Position numbers and translations under genes: made by a program
NCBI GenBank assembly: GCA_030612485.1
Contig: JAUWNS010000071.1
Span: 1-11,321 of the forward strand
Length of the DNA: 11,321 nt
From: Candidatus Bipolaricaulota bacterium
GTDB taxonomy: Bacteria; Bipolaricaulota; Bipolaricaulia; UBA7950; UBA9294
Direction of reading: 5' to 3'
Shown: positions 1 through 6,504 of the stretch, one piece after another
Numbering within the stretch: the first letter of the stretch is position 1
How the letters are laid out: every line of letters begins with the position of its first letter
Notes under the pieces: generated by a model
Told to the model about the DNA's origin: nothing
Database searches by the model: none
Seen by the model: the letters and a program-made list of their open reading frames with translations, nothing else

Positions 1-256
1 CGAACTTGCGGGCGAGGGCCCGAGCGACTTGGTCAATGTCTGGGCTCAGCTCGCCTCCCAGCATGTCGCTCTGGCGCGGGTAGTCGTAGATGCCACGAAC
101 GACCCTTCGGATGGTTCCTTTATTGAGAAGTCGATGCAGTGCGACATCGATGGCTGAACGGCTGCCGAAGGTCGAGAAATCGATTACAGAGAATGCCCAA
201 CCCCTACCCATGCCATAGATCTTACTTAAGACCCTGCTGCTAATGCTTTTAGGCAT
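1..256 (-). CDS. AbiEi/DUF6088-type antitoxin-like transcriptional regulator, 3' part outside window
   Basis: The first 85 residues are present; the gene runs off the left edge. The protein begins MPKSISSRVLSKIYGMGRGW and continues with a winged-helix-like stretch in which RSAIDVALHRLLNKGTIRR (about 33-51) would be the DNA-contacting part. It is followed by the signature RGIYDYP (54-60) and the segment GGELSPDIDQVARALARKF (67-85). This pattern is typical of DUF6088 proteins, relatives of the AbiEi antitoxins of type IV toxin-antitoxin/abortive-infection pairs, which repress their own promoter and usually precede a nucleotidyltransferase toxin. The toxin gene, if there is one, would lie left of the window. 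The ATG at 254-256 is chosen because GGAGG (264-268) sits 7 bases upstream and a good promoter precedes it. The gene and its upstream region look richer in A/T than the neighbours, which suggests transfer. Family assignment is from memory of the motifs. Confidence 0.8.
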   Translation of the reverse strand, partial: MPKSISSRVLSKIYGMGRGWAFSVIDFSTFGSRSAIDVALHRLLNKGTIRRVVRGIYDYPRQSDMLGGELSPDIDQVARALARKF

Positions 257-271
257 CGTCTTGCCTCCGGT

Positions 272-305
272 GATGTAAGAAATAGTACCTCTTTTTTCTT
301 ACATC
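272..305. repeat. 11-bp perfect inverted repeat, probable autoregulatory operator
   Basis: GATGTAAGAAA (272-282) and its exact reverse complement TTTCTTACATC (295-305) are separated by 12 bases. One arm lies in the -35/-10 spacer and touches the -35 box; the other starts at the -10 box and covers the likely transcription start of the DUF6088-type gene. AbiEi-family antitoxins are known to bind inverted repeats in their own promoters, so this is the expected operator. The binding itself is inferred. Confidence 0.75.
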
Positions 306-310
306 GTCAA
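282..310 (-). promoter_or_regulatory. Sigma-70-like promoter of the DUF6088-type gene
   Basis: On the minus strand, TTGACG (-35, 305-310) is followed after exactly 17 bases by TACTAT (-10, 282-287). The predicted start near 275 gives a leader of about 20 nt containing GGAGG. The promoter is interleaved with the inverted repeat 272-305, which argues for repression by a dimer or pair of dimers bound over it. Confidence 0.75.
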
Positions 311-353
311 GACTGACTGCACTGCCAGGGTTTATAGATGATGAAGCTCTCCA

Positions 354-380
354 AAATCGGATATTTTAACTTCCCAATTT
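354..380 (-). terminator. Weak terminator-like hairpin after the aspS operon
   Basis: The minus-strand RNA can pair AAAUUGG with CCGAUUU (7 pairs, one G-U) around a 13-nt loop, followed by one further U, so the hairpin ends in four Us. It lies about 30 bases past the last gene of the operon. The stem is A/U-rich and the loop is long, so termination here is only a possibility. No better terminator is visible in 257-406. Confidence 0.2.
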
Positions 381-406
381 CCCGATCTTGTCTCTCCTCC
401 TAGTTT

Positions 407-922
407 CTAGCCGTGGCTAGCCGGGCCTTTGGTCTTGGGTTGAGCGATGCTGCGCAACAGGAGTGCGAGGAGGAGGAGGATGCCCAGTCCAAGGGAGAGG
501 GCGAGGTGGAAGTTTAAGCGCATGTGAACCTGGAGCGCAAGCGCGGCCAGCAAGACCCCGATCGTACCGAGGAGAAGCATCTGCCACAGGTGTTTTTTTG
601 CGAAGCGGCTCCTCGCCTCCTCGGAGAAGGGGGCGATCATTCGGGTGGCGTAGGAGAATTCCCAGCCGATCAGGATCAGGGTCAGCCCCCCACCTAGAAG
701 GATGGTCCTCCCTCCATACAGGACCTCTATTAGGGCAAGGATCGATCCGAGGAGGAGAGAGATATTTCGCGCCCGATCCCCTGCATCCCATCCAACGAGA
801 ATGATATTCAGGCACATGAGGACGATCCCTGCAATGCCGAGGAAGAGGGAACCGCTGAGGAAGCCAGCTACGCTCAGGATAGCGCTTCCGAGGAGGGTGC
901 ATAGGAGCGAGTATAGATTCAT
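407..922 (-). CDS. Six-helix membrane protein of the MoxR/DUF58 cassette, unknown function
   Basis: A 171-aa polytopic protein with hydrophobic segments near residues 5-22, 25-43, 53-70, 72-88, 114-132 and 139-158. A positively charged loop (about 89-112, SEEARSRFAKKH) lies between helices 4 and 5, and the tail is short and polar. No catalytic motif is visible and I do not recognise a named family. The ATG at 920-922 overlaps the DUF58 stop as ATGA and has AAGGAGG a few bases upstream. An upstream ATG would extend it into the DUF58 gene without need. As last gene of the operon, translationally coupled to DUF58, it is probably a membrane partner of the MoxR/DUF58 pair. Haloarchaeal MoxR clusters also contain a multi-helix protein of unknown role; homology with this one is not established. 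Confidence 0.8.
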   Translation of the reverse strand: MNLYSLLCTLLGSAILSVAGFLSGSLFLGIAGIVLMCLNIILVGWDAGDRARNISLLLGSILALIEVLYGGRTILLGGGLTLILIGWEFSYATRMIAPFSEEARSRFAKKHLWQMLLLGTIGVLLAALALQVHMRLNFHLALSLGLGILLLLALLLRSIAQPKTKGPASHG

Positions 923-2202
923 CCGAGCCTCCTTCCGCGCCGGGATAATCCCCAACTGATCGGATAAGAGAGGGGTTCTGTGACGTCCCAGTCGATAACC
1001 CGCACCCCTATCCCGGAGAGGGTCGACAGGAGGAGATTGCGGCGCAGCGTGATGATGCGACGGGCGAGGTCGCGATCCTCATCCGGGGGAAGCCCTTCGA
1101 GTTCGAGCGGAAGGAGGTCGGGAACGATCAGTATGATCTCGTAGCCGCGCGCCCTTAGGATTCCGAGGACTTCCACATCGTCCTCTCCGGCAAGCGGACT
1201 CACCAGGATGAGCTGTGATTGAGGAGGAAAGAGGCGAGTGGGGACGAAACGTAGGTCCTCAAAGATCTCCTTATCGCTGGTCTTTGCGTGGGCCAGGGAG
1301 TCAATGATCTTCTCGCGCTGCTTCTTCCCGTACCCGGGGAAGGTCCAGTTGAGGTAGTCCCCGTAGATAAGAAGGCCGACGTTGTTCCCCTGCTTGAGGA
1401 AGAGGGAGGCAACGCTCGCCGCCGCCCGCACCGCGTAGGTAAAGGATTCGTCCTCCCCAACGTGGGTATTGACCCGCTCGCGTGCATCGAGAAGGACGGA
1501 GACGTCAGCTATCCTCTCCTGTTCGTACTCGTTCACGACAAGCTCCCCGCGCCGGGCATAGACCCGCCAGTTGATGCGTCGGAGTTCGTCCCCTGTTGCA
1601 TAGGCGCGGCACCCGAAGAAGTCGAGTCCGCTCCCACCGCGGTTCGACCGAACGATACCGGCGTAGGCGCGCGTCCGGCGCGGACGGATCTCGATCTCTT
1701 CGAGGCGCTCCGCGTGAGGGAGGACGAGAGAGTGGTCCTCACACGCGATAAAGGTCCTCGTCGGCGAGAGTGCGAGCCGTCTGTAGGTCGTCACATCCAC
1801 CCCAGGAAGGGTGTAATCGCCACGCCCCACGTGCATGGTGTAGCGAAGGGTGATCCGTCCTCCCTCTGCGAGGGGGCCGAGATAGGTACCCTCCCCATCG
1901 CTAACTGTGGCCTCCGCTGGTAGGCGATCGCTCAGTCCAACGGTGGGAATCGCCTTTCCGTGATTTTCCACGGAGAGGATCACGCGGATCTCCTCCCCTT
2001 CTTCGATACGGCTGGGATCGAGCGTTCGCTCGATCCCCAGGGATAATGAAGTTGCTGGCTCTTCCAGAAGCAGAAGGGCGGCGCTGTACAGGAGAAACGG
2101 AAGCGATAGTACCAGTGGACGCCCATCGTGGACGAGTATTCCCACGACTATCAGCCCGATCGCTATCCCAGAGGTGAGGGCAAGCTTGCTGCGTGAGGAC
2201 AC
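919..2202 (-). CDS. DUF58 family protein with von Willebrand factor A-like domain
   Basis: A 427-aa protein with an N-terminal hairpin of two hydrophobic segments (about 7-24 and 28-46), a beta-rich region (50-160) and the DUF58 core. The core carries GSGLDFFGCRAYATGDELRR (190-209), then INW, ARRGELVVNEYEQER (216-230) and the vWA-type strand VSVLLDARE (234-242). A later GYGKKQ (290-295) is typical of a DUF58 subgroup. The metal-site motif DxSxS of classic vWA domains is not kept: D239 is followed by A-R-E-R. DUF58 proteins are encoded beside MoxR ATPases and are thought to be their partners in assembling or activating other proteins. The GTG at 2200-2202 is chosen because it lies one base after the moxR stop and keeps the N-terminal helix. 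No strong ribosome site is seen, so re-initiation after moxR is likely. A longer frame reaching 2388 would lie inside moxR. Confidence 0.9.
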   Translation of the reverse strand: MSSRSKLALTSGIAIGLIVVGILVHDGRPLVLSLPFLLYSAALLLLEEPATSLSLGIERTLDPSRIEEGEEIRVILSVENHGKAIPTVGLSDRLPAEATVSDGEGTYLGPLAEGGRITLRYTMHVGRGDYTLPGVDVTTYRRLALSPTRTFIACEDHSLVLPHAERLEEIEIRPRRTRAYAGIVRSNRGGSGLDFFGCRAYATGDELRRINWRVYARRGELVVNEYEQERIADVSVLLDARERVNTHVGEDESFTYAVRAAASVASLFLKQGNNVGLLIYGDYLNWTFPGYGKKQREKIIDSLAHAKTSDKEIFEDLRFVPTRLFPPQSQLILVSPLAGEDDVEVLGILRARGYEIILIVPDLLPLELEGLPPDEDRDLARRIITLRRNLLLSTLSGIGVRVIDWDVTEPLSYPISWGLSRRGRRLG

Positions 2203-2203
2203 T

Positions 2204-3154
2204 TCAATCGACCTTGGGAACGGGAACGCGGCGGAGGATGCTCTCCACAACATCGATGGCGGTGATCCGCTTCGACCAGAGCTCCGGGCTGAGAATGAGC
2301 CGATGCGCCAGCGCAGGGATCGCGAACTCCTTGACGTCATCCGGGAGGACGTAGTCGCGACCAACAAGGGCGGCGTGCGCACGGGCAAGCTTCAACAGGG
2401 CGAGTGAGCCGCGCGGGCTCGCCCCCACGTAGACGTTGGAGTCGGTGCGCGTCTTCGAGACGAGGGAGACGATGTATGACTCGATGTCCGGTTCGACGAA
2501 GACCTCCTCTACAGCGGCGCGCATCGCCAGTAGTTCTTCTTTGTTACTCACCGGGGAGAGTTCGATCTCATCCACCTTTCGCTCGCGCCGGCGGCGGAGG
2601 ATCTCCACTTCTCCATCGAGATCGGGGTAGCCCACGGCAAGGCGCATCATAAACCGATCTAGCTGCGCCTCGGGCAACGGGAACGTCCCTTCGTACTCAA
2701 TCGGGTTCTGGGTCGCGATGACGATGAACGGCGGAGGGAGAGGATGGCTCTCCCCGTCGATCGTCACCTGAGACTCTTGCATCGCTTCTAGTAGGGCCGA
2801 CTGCGTCTTCGGGGTCGCCCTATTAATCTCGTCGGCGAGGATTATGTGCGCGAAGATCGGGCCGACCACGAGGGTGAACTTACTCGTATTGCGGTCGAAG
2901 ATGTGCGATCCGGTGATATCGCTCGGGAGGAGGTCGGGAGTGAATTGGATGCGCTTGAAATCGAGTCCGAGGGTCTGCGCAAAGCTGCGGGCGATCAGCG
3001 TCTTCGCAAGGCCTGGGTAGTCCTCGAACAGGATGTGCCCGCCGGCAAGGATCCCAACCATCACCTGCTCCAACACCTCTTCTTTGCCGACGATCGCGCG
3101 CTCCACCTCATCGATGATCGCGCGTGCGTGCTTACCTACATCATTTAACTTCAT
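2204..3154 (-). CDS. MoxR-type AAA+ ATPase
   Basis: A 316-aa AAA+ ATPase of the MoxR family, usual length. The Walker A loop is EDYPGLAKT (44-52), with Ala in place of the third Gly, a variant seen in MoxR proteins. Walker B is IILADEINRA (104-113, acidic pair D108/E109). Sensor 1 is ATQNP (147-151, N150), followed by EGTFPLPEAQLDRF (155-168). The C-terminal lid carries SPRGS (246-250, sensor-2 Arg248). MoxR ATPases act as chaperone-like remodelers, often with a vWA-domain partner, here the adjacent DUF58 protein. The ATG at 3152-3154 has a G-rich ribosome site (AGGGGGG) and overlaps the end of the upstream gene by 14 bases. The stop is one base from the DUF58 start. The family is certain; the substrate is unknown. 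Confidence 0.95.
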   Translation of the reverse strand: MKLNDVGKHARAIIDEVERAIVGKEEVLEQVMVGILAGGHILFEDYPGLAKTLIARSFAQTLGLDFKRIQFTPDLLPSDITGSHIFDRNTSKFTLVVGPIFAHIILADEINRATPKTQSALLEAMQESQVTIDGESHPLPPPFIVIATQNPIEYEGTFPLPEAQLDRFMMRLAVGYPDLDGEVEILRRRRERKVDEIELSPVSNKEELLAMRAAVEEVFVEPDIESYIVSLVSKTRTDSNVYVGASPRGSLALLKLARAHAALVGRDYVLPDDVKEFAIPALAHRLILSPELWSKRITAIDVVESILRRVPVPKVD

Positions 3155-3734
3155 CTATACCCCCCTGTTGATAACGCTCTAGAAACGAGATCGTCCGTTG
3201 TAGCTTGTCGGAAAAATTGACGCCAGCCCTCCACCCATAGTGAAGCCGACGATAGCGGAAGAAGTCCCTAACCACATAGTCATCGCACCACTCGAAGGTC
3301 TCAAACCGATCGCGGGCTTCATCGAGTGAGAGCCCCTCACGCCGGGCGATCAGCCGCACCGTTGTGTGCACCAGGTTGCTCGCGATCTGCCGCCGTGAGA
3401 ACGAGTGTTTACGCGCGCGCGCTATTATCTGCTGCAACCATTCGAGATCGCTCCCCAGGGGAGTGATGCGTTGCATGGCCACGCGTTGTTTAGCGTGGGG
3501 GAAGGCCCGGTAATACGCGCGGAAGAGGAAGTAGGACGCGCCGAGGACGAGCCCCGCCCACAAAAGTAGCTGCGGGAGGCGGTGAAGGTACCAACGAGCG
3601 ATGTAATAGGCTGTGATCAGCGGCTCGACTAGGCCGACGCGGACGAAATCCCGCAGCGGGAAGAGGAAGAGGAGGGTAATCGCAACCATCAGAACAGTCC
3701 CAATAATGATGAAGATCACTCTCTTCGCCCTCAT
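3141..3734 (-). CDS. Two-helix membrane protein, DUF7269-like C-terminal region (tentative)
   Basis: A 197-aa protein with two transmembrane segments (about 7-25 and 53-72) and a basic, helical cytoplasmic domain (80-197). Part of that domain, EGLSLDEARDRF (133-144) then EWCDDYVVRDFF (148-159), resembles from memory the pattern G-s-x-x-E-A ... W-t-d-D ... F of the small two-helix proteins (DUF7269) next to DUF58 and DUF4129 genes in haloarchaea. That link is inference. The ATG at 3732-3734 forms ATGA with the stop of the DUF4129 gene and has GGAGG five bases upstream. Its end overlaps the moxR start by 14 bases. Position and topology suggest a membrane anchor or adaptor for the MoxR/DUF58 complex. 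No enzymatic motif is visible. Confidence 0.8.
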   Translation of the reverse strand: MRAKRVIFIIIGTVLMVAITLLFLFPLRDFVRVGLVEPLITAYYIARWYLHRLPQLLLWAGLVLGASYFLFRAYYRAFPHAKQRVAMQRITPLGSDLEWLQQIIARARKHSFSRRQIASNLVHTTVRLIARREGLSLDEARDRFETFEWCDDYVVRDFFRYRRLHYGWRAGVNFSDKLQRTISFLERYQQGGIDEVK

Positions 3735-4630
3735 TCCACCCTCCGTCCGCTGTAAGCTTCCTCGATTGCCTCCAGGGAGGCGATCGCTTCATCGACGAAC
3801 ACTCCGCCCGGGCGCCCTCCGTAACGGACCTGCTCGAAGATCGCGGTCAAGCGGTCGACGTGCGCTACCATCATCCCGCTGGAGCGCAGTCGCTCGGCAA
3901 ACTCGCGCGGGGTGAAGTACGAGAAATTCGGGATTCGTTCCTCTCTGCTGATGATCTCGCTCATCTCCTTGTAGCAGCGGAGGATCGCCACACGGGGGTC
4001 ATCCCCAGCGCGAATCCTAGTTACCGCCTCGTGAGCACGTTGGCCAAGCTCATCGAGAAGAAGATTTCGTTCCGTCCTCCGTTTTTGGAATGCCGGATAG
4101 ACCCGCAGGAGGAGGAAGAGCCCGACACCAGTCAAGACCGCAGCGCTCCCAAGGGCGGTCAGCACCATGAGCCAATCGGTCGCTCTCGCGTCCGGAATCT
4201 CCACCTGCACTGGTGGGACAGGGGGAGGAGGCTCCCCAAAGGTGATATCGGGTTGCTCTCGCATCCTCACCTGGTCGCCGCGTTGCTTGATCTCAATCTG
4301 AGAGAGGATGGCGAGGACCACCACGCAGATGAGCGCAACGGTGAGCAGTCTCCAGCGGAACTCCGAGGAGATGATAGCGAAGATCACGATCACGACGAGC
4401 GCGAGGATGAACAGGATCTGCACGATGAGACGGACAGCGTTCATTCCCCATTCCCCCTGTGAGGCCGTTCCGGCAAATGGGGCGATATCTACTGCTGTAA
4501 ACGGGTTCGGAAGGGGCTTACCCGGTAAGAAGGGGGTGCTGTTCAACCCGCCGATCAACACGAACAAGATGCCGAACAGCACAACGAAGACCCCACCAAG
4601 AAGGATCCGCCGCCGCTGCACCGCGCTCAC
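3731..4630 (-). CDS. DUF4129 domain membrane protein
   Basis: A 299-aa protein with hydrophobic segments at about 9-28, 66-87, 94-112 and 155-177, a proline-rich loop between the last two (133-146), and a C-terminal soluble domain. That domain carries the DUF4129 pattern: [10 protein letters not shown] (214-223), TPREFAERL (240-248) and IFEQVRYGG (264-272). In many bacteria DUF4129 is the tail of a membrane transglutaminase encoded with MoxR and DUF58; here the transglutaminase core is absent and the domain stands on its own membrane anchor. The start is GTG (4628-4630), overlapping the aspS stop as GTGA. GAGG lies inside the aspS end. The domain assignment is firm; the molecular role is unknown. 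Confidence 0.88.
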   Translation of the reverse strand: MSAVQRRRILLGGVFVVLFGILFVLIGGLNSTPFLPGKPLPNPFTAVDIAPFAGTASQGEWGMNAVRLIVQILFILALVVIVIFAIISSEFRWRLLTVALICVVVLAILSQIEIKQRGDQVRMREQPDITFGEPPPPVPPVQVEIPDARATDWLMVLTALGSAAVLTGVGLFLLLRVYPAFQKRRTERNLLLDELGQRAHEAVTRIRAGDDPRVAILRCYKEMSEIISREERIPNFSYFTPREFAERLRSSGMMVAHVDRLTAIFEQVRYGGRPGGVFVDEAIASLEAIEEAYSGRRVE

Positions 4631-6375
4631 GCGTCCTCACGCAGGCGTATTCCCAGGTCCTCCAGCTGGACGCTATCGACCGGCATCGGTGCCTCGGTCA
4701 ACGGGCAGAGTCCGGTCGTGGTCTTGGGGAACGCGATCACGTCACGCAGGGATTCCTCATGCGCCATCATCATCACCAGTCGATCGATGCCAAGGGCAAA
4801 CCCACCATGCGGGGGAGCCCCGTACTCGAGCGCCTTGAGGAAGAACCCGAACCGTGCGTCCGCCTCTTCCTCGGAGATTCCGATGACACGGAAGATCCTC
4901 TCCTGAAGCTCTCGCGAATGGATCCTTATGCTCCCGCTCCCGAGTTCGACCCCGTTCAGCACAAGGTCGTACGCGTCCGACAGGACATCGAGCGGCGACG
5001 TCTCGATACGATCCAGTTCATCCTCGCGCGGGGAGGTGAACGGGTGATGCTCACTCGTGATATTCCCTTCTTCATCGAGCCCAAAGAGGGGAAAGTCCGT
5101 CACCCACAGGAAGTTCCATCCCTCTTGCATCAGTCCCTCATCGCGCGCGACGGCCAACCTGAGCGATCCCAACGCTCCGTCGATCTCCTCCCCAGCGAGG
5201 ATGAGGATGAGGTCCCCTTCCTTTGCATGGAAAGCCTGTACGATCGCCTCCAGCGTTGGTGGAGCGAGGAACTTGGAGAGAGGGGAGACAATCTCATCCC
5301 CGATCTTGATGAAGGAGAGACCCTTAGCTCCGGCATCACTTACGACCTCCTGCAAGCGGTCGATCCGCGACCGTGAGTAACCTGCGCACCCGGAGGCGAC
5401 GATCCCCGCGACCTTTCCCCCACGCTCGATCGCCTCGGTGAAGACGCGGAAATCGCTCTCTCTCACGATGTGAGATAGGTCGTGGATCTCCATTCCGAAG
5501 CGCAGATCTGGCTTATCGGACCCGTAGCGCGCAAGCGCCTCCGCGTGGGACAGTCGCGGGAACGGATTAGGGAGAGCGATCGACAACACCTCACTGAAGA
5601 CCGTTCTCAACATCCCCTCTACGAGATCCAGTATCTCTTCTTTCCCCTGTGGGAAGGAGACCTCCAGGTCGAGCTGGGTGAACTCGGGTTGCCTATCGGC
5701 GCGGAGGTTCTCGTCGCGGAAGCACTTGACGATCTGGAAGTAGCGGTCGACTCCCCCGATCATGAACAGTTGCTTGAAGAGCTGCGGCGACTGGGGAAGG
5801 GCATAGAACGATCCGGGCGAGAAGCGGCTCGGTACGAGGAAATCGCGCGCGCCCTCCGGGGTTGACTTGGTGAGAAACGGAGTCTCGATCTCGATGAACC
5901 TCCGGTCCGAGAAGTAGTTGCGGGTCCCGTGGAGGACACGGTGGCGCAAGATCAGGTTTTGCTGCATCCGCTCTCGCCGCAGGTCTACGTAGCGGTACCG
6001 CAAACGAGTATCCTCGGTCGTGTCCGATCCGTCCCCCTCGGTGAGGAACGGAGGGGTGAGCGAGCGGTTGAGGACTTCCAAGTGTTCCACCTGAACCTCG
6101 ATCTCGCCTGTCGCCATCTCCGGATTCACGTTCCCCTTACTGCGAGGAGCGATCGTGCCAATGACCATTATCACGTCCTCTCGGTTCAGGGTGTGCGCCT
6201 CGGCGAGGTTTGGATCCTCCCCGGGGAAGAGGAGCTGGATCACGCCCGAGCTGTCGCGCAGATCGACAAACGTGAGCGCGCCCAGGTCGCGGCGGCGTTT
6301 CACCCAACCGCAGAGGGTCACCCTGCGGCCAACGTCCTTAGCGAAAAGGTGTGTGCAGTAATCGGTTCGGGTCAT
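4627..6375 (-). CDS. aspS: Aspartyl-tRNA synthetase, bacterial type
   Basis: Charges tRNA-Asp with aspartate in the cytoplasm. The 582-aa length matches bacterial AspRS. The N-terminal OB-fold anticodon domain (1-105) starts with [14 protein letters not shown]. Class II motif 2 is [18 protein letters not shown] (219-236), the bacterial insertion domain follows (roughly 290-430), and motif 3 is [13 protein letters not shown] (525-537). The ATG at 6373-6375 fits the family N-terminus (MTRTDYC) and has GGAGG 8 bases upstream; a longer open frame to 6870 overlaps the divergent gene and is not real. Two positions linked to discrimination of tRNA-Asp from tRNA-Asn are mixed: Leu31 as in discriminating enzymes, Gly81 as in non-discriminating ones. 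It is the first gene of the operon that carries the MoxR cassette. Confidence 0.97.
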   Translation of the reverse strand: MTRTDYCTHLFAKDVGRRVTLCGWVKRRRDLGALTFVDLRDSSGVIQLLFPGEDPNLAEAHTLNREDVIMVIGTIAPRSKGNVNPEMATGEIEVQVEHLEVLNRSLTPPFLTEGDGSDTTEDTRLRYRYVDLRRERMQQNLILRHRVLHGTRNYFSDRRFIEIETPFLTKSTPEGARDFLVPSRFSPGSFYALPQSPQLFKQLFMIGGVDRYFQIVKCFRDENLRADRQPEFTQLDLEVSFPQGKEEILDLVEGMLRTVFSEVLSIALPNPFPRLSHAEALARYGSDKPDLRFGMEIHDLSHIVRESDFRVFTEAIERGGKVAGIVASGCAGYSRSRIDRLQEVVSDAGAKGLSFIKIGDEIVSPLSKFLAPPTLEAIVQAFHAKEGDLILILAGEEIDGALGSLRLAVARDEGLMQEGWNFLWVTDFPLFGLDEEGNITSEHHPFTSPREDELDRIETSPLDVLSDAYDLVLNGVELGSGSIRIHSRELQERIFRVIGISEEEADARFGFFLKALEYGAPPHGGFALGIDRLVMMMAHEESLRDVIAFPKTTTGLCPLTEAPMPVDSVQLEDLGIRLREDA

Positions 6376-6414
6376 GGAACGTTCCTCCGGTCTGATAGTC
6401 TGTGATGCCGCTAA

Positions 6415-6442
6415 ATTATAGGGAGCTGTGCATGGGACGCAA
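6415..6442 (-). promoter_or_regulatory. aspS: Promoter of the aspS operon
   Basis: On the minus strand TTGCGT (-35, 6437-6442), a 16-base spacer and a perfect TATAAT (-10, 6415-6420). The predicted start near 6408 gives a leader of about 32 nt containing GGAGG (6385-6390 region). No T-box or other riboswitch fits in so short a leader. Confidence 0.65.
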
Positions 6443-6460
6443 CGCGCTTCCGCGGCCTTT

Positions 6461-6489
6461 TTGTATAAACTTCCCCTTTCGTCTATACT
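6461..6489 (+). promoter_or_regulatory. Promoter of the AbrB-PhoU gene
   Basis: TTGTAT (-35, 6461-6466), a 17-base spacer and TATACT (-10, 6484-6489). The transcript would begin near 6496, only about 8 nt before the ATG at 6505, so the mRNA has a very short leader. A second AT-rich box, TATAAA (6464-6469), has no good -35 partner. The promoter is divergent from that of aspS. Confidence 0.55.
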
Positions 6490-6504
6490 GAAACGGATGG
6501 TGCT

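Larger units (their letters stand above)
407..6420 (-). other. Six-gene operon: aspS plus MoxR/DUF58/DUF4129 cassette
   Basis: From aspS to the six-helix protein, junctions are: 4-base overlap (GTGA), 4-base overlap (ATGA), 14-base overlap, 1-base gap, 4-base overlap (ATGA). No internal gap leaves room for a promoter outside coding sequence. The only recognisable promoter is upstream of aspS, so all six genes are probably one mRNA with translational coupling. Promoters inside coding sequence cannot be excluded. Confidence 0.8.

Noticed and set aside
339..404. 21-codon plus-strand frame starting ATGATGAAG in the gap
   Set aside because: No ribosome site or promoter upstream, and no recognisable sequence.
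463..482. GAGGAGGAGG repeat
   Set aside because: It encodes the Leu-rich last helix of the membrane protein on the minus strand, so it is explained by amino-acid composition.
923..955. Longer start for the six-helix membrane protein
   Set aside because: The extra 11 residues lie inside the DUF58 gene; the ATG at 922 has a much better ribosome site and the ATGA coupling.
2203..2388. Extension of the DUF58 frame to an upstream ATG
   Set aside because: It lies wholly inside the moxR coding sequence and reads as low-complexity Ser/Arg sequence, a shadow of moxR.
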